Shown here: positions 53,646-63,462 of the stretch, one piece after another
Position numbering within the stretch: the first letter of the stretch is position 1
How the letters are laid out: the number at the start of each line of letters is the position of its first letter
From: Arthrobacter koreensis
Lineage (GTDB): Bacteria; Actinomycetota; Actinomycetes; Actinomycetales; Micrococcaceae
DNA: 64,000 nucleotides
Direction: 5' to 3'
NCBI RefSeq assembly: GCF_009193255.1
Contig: NZ_WACG01000005.1
Coordinates: 186,001-250,000 of the forward strand
Notes under the pieces: generated by a model
Seen by the model: the letters and a program-made list of their open reading frames with translations, nothing else
The model's database searches: none
What the model was told of the DNA's origin: nothing
Program-made: the position numbers and the translations under genes

Positions 53646-54629
53646 CTACTCCTGAGGCAGGAGTTCGTCCATGTTGGGCAGCTCCTCCACCAGGCCGCGG
53701 TCCTGGGATATCCGGGCCACTTCCTCGACCGACGCCCGGTTCACCTCGGTGCTGTACCGGGGCAGCGTCAGCTGCTCAATGACCGCAGGCTCAAGTGAGG
53801 TGTACGTGGGCAGCACGGCCCGCACCTTGTCCGGGTTCTGCTCGGCGAACTCCTGCGAGGCATTCATCGCCCGGGCGAACTTCTCCACAATCTCCGGGTT
53901 CTCCTGGACGTACTGGTCCGAGGTGAAGTAGACGGCCACCGTCAGGTCATCCACCGGCTCGGCGTAGTTGGAGAACACCGGCACGGCGCCGTCGGCCCCG
54001 GCAATGGTGACGAAGGGTTCGACGGCGGCAATCGCGTCCACGGTACCGGCCGCCAGCTGCCCGGAAAGCTCCGGGAACGGAATCTCGACGAACTCGATGC
54101 TCTCGTAGTCTCCGCCGGCCTGCTTTACTGCTTCCGAGATGGTCGAGTCGGAGATGTTGTTCAGCGTATTCACGCCGACTTTCTTGCCGGCCAGGTCCGT
54201 GACCGTCTCGATGCCGGAATCCGGCAGCGTCATGACGGACGCGAAGTCCGCGTCGGTGTCGCCCGTGGAGCTGCCTCCGGGGGCGACCATCTTCACCGGC
54301 AGGCCCTTGGACCGGCCCACGATCATGGACGTGATGTTCGAAAAACCGAAGTCCATCTGTCCCGCTGTCACAGCCGGAACAATAGCGGCGCCGCCCTGGG
54401 CCAGGGTGAGCGTGACGTCCAGGCCTTCCTCTTCGAAGAGCCCTTCCTGTACGCCAAGGTAAATGGGAGCGACGTCCACGATGGGGATGACTCCCACCTC
54501 GATGGGAGTGAGACCCTCCGCTCCCCCGGATGACGAGGCCGATTCCTCGCCCGAGGTCAGTGACCCGGACCCGCAGGCCGTCAGGCCGAGCAGCGCCGCC
54601 GTTGCCGCTGCCGCCAGCAGTTTCCTCAT
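53646..54629 (-). CDS. NitT/TauT-type ABC substrate-binding lipoprotein (orphan)
   Basis: 327 residues. Signal MRKLLAAAATAALLGLTAC with lipobox Cys-19. The mature part is of the NMT1/TauA type: IVDVAPIYLGVQEGLFEEEG, VTAGQMDFGFSNITSMIVGR and TVDAIAAVEPFVTIAGADGA. Such proteins bind sulfonates, nitrate, thiamine precursors or aromatic acids such as phthalate. No permease or ATPase gene lies in the window. GAGGAGG precedes ATG 54629. It is divergent from the LigM-like gene and shares operator-like dyads, so an aromatic ligand is likely. Confidence 0.85.
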   Translation of the reverse strand: MRKLLAAAATAALLGLTACGSGSLTSGEESASSSGGAEGLTPIEVGVIPIVDVAPIYLGVQEGLFEEEGLDVTLTLAQGGAAIVPAVTAGQMDFGFSNITSMIVGRSKGLPVKMVAPGGSSTGDTDADFASVMTLPDSGIETVTDLAGKKVGVNTLNNISDSTISEAVKQAGGDYESIEFVEIPFPELSGQLAAGTVDAIAAVEPFVTIAGADGAVPVFSNYAEPVDDLTVAVYFTSDQYVQENPEIVEKFARAMNASQEFAEQNPDKVRAVLPTYTSLEPAVIEQLTLPRYSTEVNRASVEEVARISQDRGLVEELPNMDELLPQE

Positions 54630-54691
54630 GATGTGCCTCCTCGTTGGGGTACGGCCGAGCCGCACCGCAGGTGTGATGCAGCCCACACTAT

Positions 54692-54703
54692 CTATCCGGA
54701 TAG
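54692..54703. promoter_or_regulatory. CTAT-N4-ATAG dyad 1
   Basis: CTATCCGGATAG, a perfect 12-bp palindrome in the gap between the divergent binding-protein and LigM-like genes, 63 bases upstream of the former's start. Confidence 0.5.
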
Positions 54704-54740
54704 GCATTCACCAGACATTTCTTCGCGTCTCCCGCAGACC

Positions 54741-54769
54741 CTCGACTTACCTATGTCGATAGATATAAA
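54741..54769 (+). promoter_or_regulatory. Promoter of the LigM-like gene with CTAT-N4-ATAG dyad 2
   Basis: CTCGAC (54741) and TATAAA (54764-54769) with a spacing of 17 form a promoter. CTATGTCGATAG (54751-54762) fills the spacer and repeats the form of the dyad at 54692, 59 bases away centre to centre, so one regulator may bind both and repress. Confidence 0.5.
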
Positions 54770-54788
54770 GTCGGCGGCACCGGCTTGA

Positions 54789-56234
<1,446 letters not shown>

Positions 56235-56239
56235 GACTT

Positions 56240-56278
56240 CGAAGGAGGCCGGTCCCCCAGCGGGTCCGGCCTCCTTCG
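56240..56278. terminator. Terminator after the LigM-like gene
   Basis: 13-bp perfect stem CGAAGGAGGCCGG (56240-56252) with 56266-56278, six bases past the stop and 30 bases before the convergent lutC stop. Confidence 0.8.
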
Positions 56279-56307
56279 GTTCTGCAGTGCAGGTTCCGCT
56301 GAACCGG

Positions 56308-56943
56308 TCAGCTGCGGACGATGAGAACGTCCAGCGTCCGGGGACCGTGCACGCCCTCGACGCGTTCAAGCTCGATGTCGCTCGTGGCGCTCGGGCCGCT
56401 GATCCAGGTCAGCGGCCGGGTGCCGTCCAGGCGCCGCAGCGCTTCCGGAAGGATCATGGTGATATCCGAGGCCCTGACCACGCACACGTGATGGTCAGGG
56501 ATCAGGGAGATGGCTCGCCGGCCCATGCCTTCGCTGCCGTCCAGGATGATGGTTCCGGTTTCGGCCACCGAGACGGCACTGCCGGTCACCACGGCGGATG
56601 TGCTGTCCAGTTCGGTGACGGTCAGCGGTTCGGTGCGGGAGTCAGTGCGGCGCCGGCCCGGCTTGGCCGCATCAGCATCAGCCAGCCAGGCTTCCTCGAT
56701 TCCTGCAGGGACCACGTAGCTGGCAGCGCCGTCGAGCAGTTCCGCAATGCGGGGTCCGACGCCGGACTCCTCCACCACGGTGACGCCCGCCTTGTAGTCT
56801 TCCAGCCGGTCCACCAGCACACGAATCCGTTCGGCTTCCGGGGCGTCGACGGCGGTGCGGTAGGTGCGGGGCACCTCGGGGACAGCCGGGGCGTCCTTCA
56901 GGGCACCGCGCAGCCGTTCCAGGATCTCTTCGCGTGCACTCAT
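56308..56943 (-). CDS. lutC: Lactate utilisation protein C (LUD domain)
   Basis: 211 residues. LUD-domain blocks VTVVEESGVGPRIAELLDGA, AVVTGSAVSVAETGTIILDG and LIPDHHVCVVRASDI match LutC/YkgG. It is the third subunit of the LutABC L-lactate oxidation complex. The ATG overlaps the lutB stop by 4 bp. Last gene of the operon. Confidence 0.93.
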   Translation of the reverse strand: MSAREEILERLRGALKDAPAVPEVPRTYRTAVDAPEAERIRVLVDRLEDYKAGVTVVEESGVGPRIAELLDGAASYVVPAGIEEAWLADADAAKPGRRRTDSRTEPLTVTELDSTSAVVTGSAVSVAETGTIILDGSEGMGRRAISLIPDHHVCVVRASDITMILPEALRRLDGTRPLTWISGPSATSDIELERVEGVHGPRTLDVLIVRS

Positions 56944-58454
56944 GCCGTCTTCTCCCCCCGGACCGAATCCGCGGCCGGCCTGCCGCCCTCATGTTCCTTG
57001 GCCCACCAGTCCCGGAAGGACTGGGCGGGCGGCGCCGGAATGTCCCGGCTCTGGGTCCAGCCGGCGGCGATGCCGGGCAGCTTGGTGATCTTGCGCTTCC
57101 GTCCGGCTGCCAGCCTGCCCAGCGGCAGGCCCTTTTCCAGGAGGCCGAGGTTCCGGCCGCGGGAGAACGCCCAGGAGGCGCCCTTCATCATCAGGTCCAT
57201 CTGTGTGGGGACCTTCTTGGCACGCTTGCTCTCCACATCCACGGAGCGCAGGTGGACCAGGATTTCCGGGATGTTGATCTTTACCGGGCAGGCGTCATAG
57301 CAGGCCCCGCAGAGGGAGGATGCATAGGGCAGCGAGCTGTTTTCCTCGCTCTGGATGCCGGTCATCAGCGGGGACAAAATGGCGCCGATGGGGCCCGGAT
57401 AGGTGGAGCCGTAGGCGTGGCCGCCGGTGCGCTCGTAGACCGGACACACGTTCATGCAGGCGCTGCAGCGGATGCAGTGCAGGGCCGAACGGCCCATTTC
57501 ATCCGCCAGCGCGGCGCTGCGGCCGTTGTCCACCAGGACCAGGTGCACGTTCTGCGGACCGTCCCCTTCGGTGACACCGGTCCACAGCGAGGTGTACGGA
57601 TTCATTCGTTCACCGGTGGAAGACCGCGGCAGCAGCTGCATAAAGACTTCCAGATCACTCCAGGCCGGCAGCAGCTTTTCCACGCCCATGACCGTAATGA
57701 GGGTTTCCGGCAGGGTCAGGCACATGCGCCCGTTGCCCTCGGATTCAACCACGGCGAGCGTTCCGGACTCGGCAATCGCAAAGTTGGCGCCGGAAATGGC
57801 CACCTTGGAAGACAGGAATTTGCGCCGCAGGTGGGAGCGGGCCGCCTCGGCCAGTTTCGCCGGCTCGTTGGTGAGGTCAGGGTCCACGCCCGGCATTTCG
57901 CGCAGGAAGATGTCCCGTACCTGGGTGCGGTTCTTGTGGATCGCCGGCACCAGGATGTGGCTGGGCTTGTCATGGTCCAGCTGGACGATCAGTTCCGCGA
58001 GGTCCGTTTCGAAGGCCGCGATGCCCTGCTCTTCGAGGTACTCGTTCAGCCCGATTTCCTGGGTGGCCATGGACTTAACCTTGACCACCTCGTCCACGCC
58101 CTCGGCACGGATCAGGTCGCGGACAATCGCGTTGGCTTCGTCCGCGTCGCGGGCCCAGTGGATGATGCCGCCGCGGGCGGTGAAGTTCTTCTCGAACTCC
58201 TCCAGCAGTTCGGGCAGCCGTGCCATGACGGATTCCTTCACGGCACTGCCGGCGCTGCGCAGGTCCTCCCAGTCCGGCAGTTCCCCCACTACACGAAGGC
58301 GCTTGTCGCGGATGGTGTGCGTGGCGTGTTCAAGGTTGGCGCGCAGCTGGGTATTGCCCAGTTCCCGGCGGGCCGCCGCGGGGAAGGAGTCGACGGCGTT
58401 GAGGTTGCCCTTGCCGTAGACCGGCAGGGTTGGCATGCCTAGGTAGGTGCTCAT
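56940..58454 (-). CDS. lutB: Lactate utilisation iron-sulphur protein B
   Basis: 504 residues. An N-terminal LUD domain (GVDEVVKVKSMATQEIGLNE; AISGANFAIAESGTLAVVES) is followed by two 4Fe-4S motifs, CIRCSACMNVCPVYE and CGACYDACPVKI, and a C-terminal helical tail. It carries electrons in the oxidation of L-lactate to pyruvate. The start overlaps lutA by 4 bp; the frame is open to 58718 inside lutA and is not used. Confidence 0.94.
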   Translation of the reverse strand: MSTYLGMPTLPVYGKGNLNAVDSFPAAARRELGNTQLRANLEHATHTIRDKRLRVVGELPDWEDLRSAGSAVKESVMARLPELLEEFEKNFTARGGIIHWARDADEANAIVRDLIRAEGVDEVVKVKSMATQEIGLNEYLEEQGIAAFETDLAELIVQLDHDKPSHILVPAIHKNRTQVRDIFLREMPGVDPDLTNEPAKLAEAARSHLRRKFLSSKVAISGANFAIAESGTLAVVESEGNGRMCLTLPETLITVMGVEKLLPAWSDLEVFMQLLPRSSTGERMNPYTSLWTGVTEGDGPQNVHLVLVDNGRSAALADEMGRSALHCIRCSACMNVCPVYERTGGHAYGSTYPGPIGAILSPLMTGIQSEENSSLPYASSLCGACYDACPVKINIPEILVHLRSVDVESKRAKKVPTQMDLMMKGASWAFSRGRNLGLLEKGLPLGRLAAGRKRKITKLPGIAAGWTQSRDIPAPPAQSFRDWWAKEHEGGRPAADSVRGEKTA

Positions 58455-59251
58455 CGGACGGCCTTTCCACTGACCATGACATCCCCCGTGATGGAAACGG
58501 GGTTCTCCCGGGTGCTGGCCAGGATCTCTGCAAAGTGCAGGGTGGTGACCTCGCTGCCCTCGCGGGAGAGCCCACCGCCAATGTGCAGCAGGCAGGATGC
58601 GTCGCCGCCGGAGCAGAGCGAAGCACCGGTTGCCTTGATGTTCGCCGCCTTGTCCTCGAGCATCGCGGAGGAAACGTCCGCGTTCTTCATGGAGAAGGTA
58701 CCGCCGAAGCCGCAGCACTGGTCTGCCTGGGGCAGCTCGGCAACCTCGATGCCGCCCACGCTCTGCAGGAGGTTCAGCTGCCGGTCGCCAAGGCGCAGCA
58801 GGCGCATGCCGTGGCAGCTGGGGTGATAGGTGATCTTGTGCGGGAACCAGGAGCCGAGCTGTTCAGCGGCGTTGGTAATGCCCAGGACGTCCGTCAGCAG
58901 TTCGGAGAGCTCATAGGTGCGGGCACCCACGGCTTCGGCCCGTGCTTCCAGGTCCTTGTCTCCGGCAGAGCGGGCAACCATGGGGTGCTGGTGCTTGACT
59001 GAGCCGACGCAGGAGCCCGACGGCGCAACGGCGACGTCGTAGTCAGCGGCGGTGAATGCCTCAACGTGGTTGCGGACTACGGGGACTGCCTCGGGCAGGT
59101 AGCCGGAATTGACGTGCATCTGGCCGCAGCAGGCCTGGCCGGAGGGGAACACCACTTCGTGTCCCAGCCGCTCCAGGATCTCTACGGTGGCGCGTGCCGT
59201 CCGCGGATACATCGCATCCACGATGCAGGTGGCAAATAGTGCAATTCTCAT
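58451..59251 (-). CDS. lutA: Lactate utilisation protein A (CCG-domain Fe-S oxidoreductase)
   Basis: 266 residues with two CCG domains: FPSGQACCGQMHVNSGYL and LPQADQCCGFGGTFSMKNAD, as in LutA and heterodisulfide reductase B. First gene of lutABC. AGAGG lies five bases before the ATG. An LldR-type operator lies 36 bases upstream at 59287. Confidence 0.94.
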   Translation of the reverse strand: MRIALFATCIVDAMYPRTARATVEILERLGHEVVFPSGQACCGQMHVNSGYLPEAVPVVRNHVEAFTAADYDVAVAPSGSCVGSVKHQHPMVARSAGDKDLEARAEAVGARTYELSELLTDVLGITNAAEQLGSWFPHKITYHPSCHGMRLLRLGDRQLNLLQSVGGIEVAELPQADQCCGFGGTFSMKNADVSSAMLEDKAANIKATGASLCSGGDASCLLHIGGGLSREGSEVTTLHFAEILASTRENPVSITGDVMVSGKAVR

Positions 59252-59286
59252 GGGTGCCTCTCAACGGGGATGCCCCGAAGCTCGTG

Positions 59287-59297
59287 TGGTCAGACCA
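59287..59297. promoter_or_regulatory. LldR operator 1 (lutA side)
   Basis: TGGTCAGACCA fits TNGTNNNACNA, the site known for LldR-type GntR regulators in actinobacteria. It lies just upstream of lutA. Confidence 0.8.
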
Positions 59298-59383
59298 TAG
59301 TAGGCACGTTGCCTGCAACACACCAAAGCATCCCGAACTGGTGGCCATGATCACACGCACCGGCGGAGTGCGCTAGAGTTCCT

Positions 59384-59394
59384 TGGTCTGACCA
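59384..59394. promoter_or_regulatory. LldR operator 2 (lctP side)
   Basis: TGGTCTGACCA, five bases past a -10-like TAGAGT (59374-59379), so it would overlap the lctP transcription start. Confidence 0.8.
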
Positions 59395-59397
59395 TTG

Positions 59398-59408
59398 TGG
59401 TCTGACCA
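59398..59408. promoter_or_regulatory. LldR operator 3 (lctP side)
   Basis: A second exact TGGTCTGACCA 14 bases from operator 2; the pair could bind two LldR dimers on nearly adjacent faces of the helix. Confidence 0.8.
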
Positions 59409-59445
59409 TCTCCCAACCAGTTCTCCACTCCCCCGGAGGTCCCCC

Positions 59446-61164
59446 GTGGATCACTTCACCGCCACCACTGACCCGGTGTTCGGCAGCGTCGCCGCATCCG
59501 CCATCGTGGCGCTCATCCCCCTGCTCACGTTCTTTGTCCTGCTGGCCTTCGTGAAGGTCAAAGCCCACGTGGCAGGCGGACTCTCCCTGCTGGTGGCAAT
59601 CGCCGTCGCCATCTGGGCCTTTAAGATGCCCGCCGGCCTGGCACTGCTCTCAGCGTCCCAGGGCGCGGTCTTCGGCGCGTTCCCCGTGGTGTGGATCGTC
59701 ATCATGGCCATCTGGCTCTACCAGGTCACCGTGGTGAGCGGCCGGTTCGAGGACCTGCGCCGCGTCTTTGACGTCATTGGCGGCGGCGATGTCCGCATCC
59801 AGGCCATCCTGGTGGCGTTCTGCTTCGGCGGCCTGCTGGAAGCACTGGCCGGATTCGGTGCCCCCGTGGCGATCACCGCCACCATGCTGGTGGCGCTGGG
59901 ACTGAAGCCGATGAAGGCCGCAGCCGCCGTCCTGGTGGCCAACACGGCACCGGTCGCCTTCGGCGCCATGGCCATCCCGATCACCACTGCCGCCAACCTC
60001 ACCGGCCTTGATGCGGACCACATCGGTGCCGTTGTGGGCCGCCAGGCACCGCTGCTCGCCGTCGTTGTTCCGCTGATCCTGGTCTTCATCCTGGACGGGT
60101 TCCGGGGTATCAAGGAAACCTGGCCCGCCGCCGTCGTTACCGGCGTTGCCTTCTCCGCTGCGCAGGTGCTGTGCTCCACGTTCTTCTCCTACGAACTCAC
60201 GGATATCGTTGCCGCGCTGGCAGGCCTTGGTGCCGCCGTCGTGTTCCTGCGCTTCTGGCAGCCGCGGGGCGTCGAGGGCGCACGGGTACGCATGGGCCTT
60301 TCCGAAATGGCAGTTGCCGGTGCCGGCACGTCCGGATCCGCCGGCGGTTCAGTGGCCGTCCGCGACGGGAACTCCCTGACCGCCTCCCGCACCTGGCTGG
60401 CCCTGTTCCCCTACTTCCTGGTGATTATCATCTTCGGCATCGCCAAGCTCTGGAAGATCGGCGTGGACATCCCCGCGTTCCTGGCGTCCACGGACATCAA
60501 GGTTCCGTGGCCGATCCTGCACGAACGCCTGGTCGATGCTGCCGGCGAGCCCGTTTCCTCCACCATCTACACGTTCAACTGGCTCTCCACCCCCGGCACG
60601 CTGCTGCTGATCACCGGCCTGATTGTCTCCTTCGTCTACGCCAGGTTCGACGACGGCGGCCGCTACAGGATGTCCGTCGGTGCCGGTGTGGCCGAGATCG
60701 GCCGGACCGTCTGGAACATGCGCTGGGCGGGCCTGACCATCCTGTCCGTCCTGTCCCTGGCCTACGTCATGAACTTCTCCGGGCAGACCGTTGCGATTGG
60801 CACCTGGCTGGCCGGAACAGGTGCGTTCTTCGCCTTCCTCTCCCCCGTACTCGGCTGGGTTGGCACGGCCGTCACCGGTTCGGACACCTCCGCCAACGCA
60901 CTGTTCGCCCGCCTGCAGCAGACCGCCGGCCTGGAAGCCGGGATCGATCCCAACCTGCTGGTCGCCGCGAACACCACCGGCGGCGTCGTAGGCAAGCTGA
61001 TCAGCCCGCAGAACCTGGCCATTGCCGTGACCGCGGTGAAGCTGGACGGCCAGGAATCGGTGCTGCTGCGGAAGGTGGTGGGCTGGAGCGTTGCCCTGCT
61101 GCTGGTCCTCTGCACCGTTGTATTCCTGCAGTCCACGCCGGTCCTCGGCTGGATGCTTCCGTAA
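59446..61164 (+). CDS. lctP: L-lactate permease
   Basis: 572 residues from GTG 59446, with GGAGGT five bases upstream. About 13 membrane segments; KMPAGLALLSASQGAVFGAF, FCFGGLLEALAGFGAPVAIT, GTAVTGSDTSANALFARLQQ and NTTGGVVGKLISPQNLAIAV are LctP blocks. It is divergent from lutABC and followed by lldR, so it is the uptake step of this lactate locus. Paralogue of 46483. Confidence 0.94.
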   Translation: MDHFTATTDPVFGSVAASAIVALIPLLTFFVLLAFVKVKAHVAGGLSLLVAIAVAIWAFKMPAGLALLSASQGAVFGAFPVVWIVIMAIWLYQVTVVSGRFEDLRRVFDVIGGGDVRIQAILVAFCFGGLLEALAGFGAPVAITATMLVALGLKPMKAAAAVLVANTAPVAFGAMAIPITTAANLTGLDADHIGAVVGRQAPLLAVVVPLILVFILDGFRGIKETWPAAVVTGVAFSAAQVLCSTFFSYELTDIVAALAGLGAAVVFLRFWQPRGVEGARVRMGLSEMAVAGAGTSGSAGGSVAVRDGNSLTASRTWLALFPYFLVIIIFGIAKLWKIGVDIPAFLASTDIKVPWPILHERLVDAAGEPVSSTIYTFNWLSTPGTLLLITGLIVSFVYARFDDGGRYRMSVGAGVAEIGRTVWNMRWAGLTILSVLSLAYVMNFSGQTVAIGTWLAGTGAFFAFLSPVLGWVGTAVTGSDTSANALFARLQQTAGLEAGIDPNLLVAANTTGGVVGKLISPQNLAIAVTAVKLDGQESVLLRKVVGWSVALLLVLCTVVFLQSTPVLGWMLP

Positions 61165-61171
61165 CTGCGCG

Positions 61172-61211
61172 AACGGCGGTCCGGGCGAACCTTGCCCGGG
61201 CCGCCGTTTTT
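61172..61211 (+). terminator. Terminator after lctP
   Basis: 15-bp perfect stem AACGGCGGTCCGGGC (61172-61186) with 61194-61208, running into TTTTTG; 8 bases past the stop. Confidence 0.9.
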
Positions 61212-61268
61212 GTACCCGTGTGACCACCAGGGCCCGCCCGCGCGCCGCGACCGTGCAAGGATATTGCA

Positions 61269-62003
61269 GTGACCTCACCCGCTTCCCTCCCGCCCCGCCG
61301 CAGCTATGACCTGCTGCTGGAGAACATCGAAGCCGACCTGCGCTCCGGTGCCATCAAACTCGGCGACCAGCTCCCGGGCGAGCGGACGCTGGCGGAAACC
61401 TACGGCATTTCACGGGCATCCGTGCGGGAAGGCATCCGGATCCTGGATGCCATGGGGGTGCTCCGCTCCTCCGCCGGTTCCGGTCCGAAATCCGGCGCGA
61501 TCATCGTTTCCGAGCCCTCCGCCGGCCTCTCCTCTGCGCTGCGGCTGCACATGGCCAGCAGCAGGCTCTCTGTGGAAGACATCGTGGAGACCCGCGTGCT
61601 GCTGGAAACCTGGGCCGCGCAGGCTGCCGCCGGTGCCCCGGACAGTCCGGAGAAGCAGGCCGCGCTGAACCGGGCGGGAGACCTGCTCGAAGCCATGGAC
61701 CGCCCGGACCTTGACCGGGATACCTTCCACACCCTGGATGCCCGCTTCCATGTGGAGCTCAGCTCCCTGGCCGGGAACTCCGTCATCGAGACCATGATGG
61801 ACTCCCTCAGCGGCGCGATCCGCGGGTACGTCAAGGAAGCCATGGACAACTTCGATGACTGGCCGCGCATCCTCACCTCGCTGCGGGAGCAGCACCACGG
61901 GATTTACGACGCCGTTGCTGCCCGCGACGGCGCGCTGGCAGCCGACCGCCTGCGCGAGCACATCACCTGGTTCTACGCCCGGATTCCTGCCGCGGAGCAG
62001 TAG
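61269..62003 (+). CDS. lldR: GntR/FadR-family regulator of lactate genes
   Basis: 244 residues from GTG 61269. HTH LGDQLPGERTLAETYGISRA with SVREGIRILDAMGVL; FCD domain with metal His residues in LDARFHVELSSLAG and REQHHGIYDAVA. By position next to lctP-lutABC and by the three TGGTCNGACCA sites, it is the lactate-responsive repressor. Closest named relative by pattern is LldR of Corynebacterium. Confidence 0.9.
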   Translation: MTSPASLPPRRSYDLLLENIEADLRSGAIKLGDQLPGERTLAETYGISRASVREGIRILDAMGVLRSSAGSGPKSGAIIVSEPSAGLSSALRLHMASSRLSVEDIVETRVLLETWAAQAAAGAPDSPEKQAALNRAGDLLEAMDRPDLDRDTFHTLDARFHVELSSLAGNSVIETMMDSLSGAIRGYVKEAMDNFDDWPRILTSLREQHHGIYDAVAARDGALAADRLREHITWFYARIPAAEQ

Positions 62004-62072
62004 GAGCCGCCCAGGCGCAATACGGGGGAAAACCCCATGGTGGCAGCTGCCGCCGCAGAGGAAGCTTGAGTC

Positions 62073-63413
62073 ATGACCAACACCTACGCCCCCGAACCTG
62101 CCGCGGCACCGGGAACACGCCCGGCAACAGTGACGCATACACAGCCGCACCGCCCGGCCTTCTTCCGCAGTGCCACGTGGCGGACCTTCGGGTACCACGG
62201 CGTGAGCGTCCTCCTCGCTCCGCTGGGCTTCACATACGCCGTGACCGCGGTTTCCCTCGGCGCATCCCTGCTGGTGACCGTAGTGGGGCTGGTCATTACC
62301 GCCGCCATGATCGTGGCCGCCAGGTACTGGGGCACCATCAACCGGAATCTCACTGCCTCCCTGCTGGGCCGGAACATCCCGGCACCGGTGCCCTTCACGT
62401 CCCGACCCGGTTTCTTCGGGTTCCTGCGGTCCGGCCTGGCTGACAGTGCCGGCTGGCGGGCAGTCGCCCACATGGGCGTCAGCTTCGTAACCTCGGTGCT
62501 GTCCTTTGTGCTGAGCTTTACGTTCCTCGCCACGGGCCTGGGTTGCATGAGCCACTGGTACTGGTACCAGTGGCTTCCCGAAATGCAGGCGGCCGACGGT
62601 TCCTGGCACCGGGGCAGCATGATCGCACCGGACGTATTTGTCGAAGGGTTCTGGTGGCAGGCCGCCTATGTGGCCGTCGGTATCCTCTTCACCTTCGTCC
62701 TGTGGCCGGCCGTCAACAACGGCTTGGGCAAACTGCAGGCTCGCGTGGCTGCCGGTCTCCTCGGGCCGACGGCGGCCCAGCTGCGGGTAAGGGACCTGGA
62801 GACCAGCCGCAGCGCCTCCGTCAATACCGCCGATGCCCGGCTGTCCCAGATAGAACGAGACCTGCATGACGGCACCCAGGCCCAGCTCGTCGCGATCGCC
62901 ATGAAACTCGGGGACGCCCGCGAACGCCTGTCCGCCGCCGAGTCCAGCCCGGAGCTGCAGCATCTGCTGGACAGCGCCCACGGCACCGCCAAAGATGCGC
63001 TGACGGACCTGCGCTCCATTGCCCGGGGCATCCGCCCGGCTGTGCTTAACGACGGGCTGGACGCTGCCCTTGAATCCCTGGCCGCCGGCGCGGCGCTGCC
63101 TGTGGAACTGGACTACCGGCTCCCGATCCGGCCCGCACCGGCCGTCGAGGCGATCGCGTACTACTGTGCAGCGGAGCTCGTGACGAACGCGGTGAAGCAC
63201 TCCCGGGGAACGGGCATCTGGATCGCCGTCATTGAGCAGGAGAACCGGCTGTTCCTCAGCGTCACCGACAACGGCATCGGCGGCGCCAACCCGGCAGCAG
63301 GCACCGGACTGGCCGGCCTGGCCGAACGGGTCCGCACCGTGGACGGCGCCCTGCACGTTTCCTCCCCCGCCGGTGGCCCCACGGCGGCGACGGTCAGCCT
63401 TCCGCTGCCGTAA
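62073..63413 (+). CDS. Two-component sensor histidine kinase (NarL/DesK type)
   Basis: 446 residues. A putative sensor domain with four membrane segments (VSVLLAPLGFTYAVTAVSLG; SLLVTVVGLVITAAMIVAAR; SFVTSVLSFVLSFTFLATG; AYVAVGILFTFVLWP) is followed by HisKA_3 with phospho-acceptor His-265 (IERDLHDGTQAQLVAIAMKL) and a HATPase domain (AAELVTNAVKHSRGTG; LSVTDNGIGGANP; GTGLAGLAERV). Partner of the response regulator 49 bases downstream. Signal unknown. Confidence 0.92.
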   Translation: MTNTYAPEPAAAPGTRPATVTHTQPHRPAFFRSATWRTFGYHGVSVLLAPLGFTYAVTAVSLGASLLVTVVGLVITAAMIVAARYWGTINRNLTASLLGRNIPAPVPFTSRPGFFGFLRSGLADSAGWRAVAHMGVSFVTSVLSFVLSFTFLATGLGCMSHWYWYQWLPEMQAADGSWHRGSMIAPDVFVEGFWWQAAYVAVGILFTFVLWPAVNNGLGKLQARVAAGLLGPTAAQLRVRDLETSRSASVNTADARLSQIERDLHDGTQAQLVAIAMKLGDARERLSAAESSPELQHLLDSAHGTAKDALTDLRSIARGIRPAVLNDGLDAALESLAAGAALPVELDYRLPIRPAPAVEAIAYYCAAELVTNAVKHSRGTGIWIAVIEQENRLFLSVTDNGIGGANPAAGTGLAGLAERVRTVDGALHVSSPAGGPTAATVSLPLP

Positions 63414-63462
63414 TGGCGTCCGGCATTTCCGAACCGACGCTTTTCTGGGGCAGGCTTCAGCC

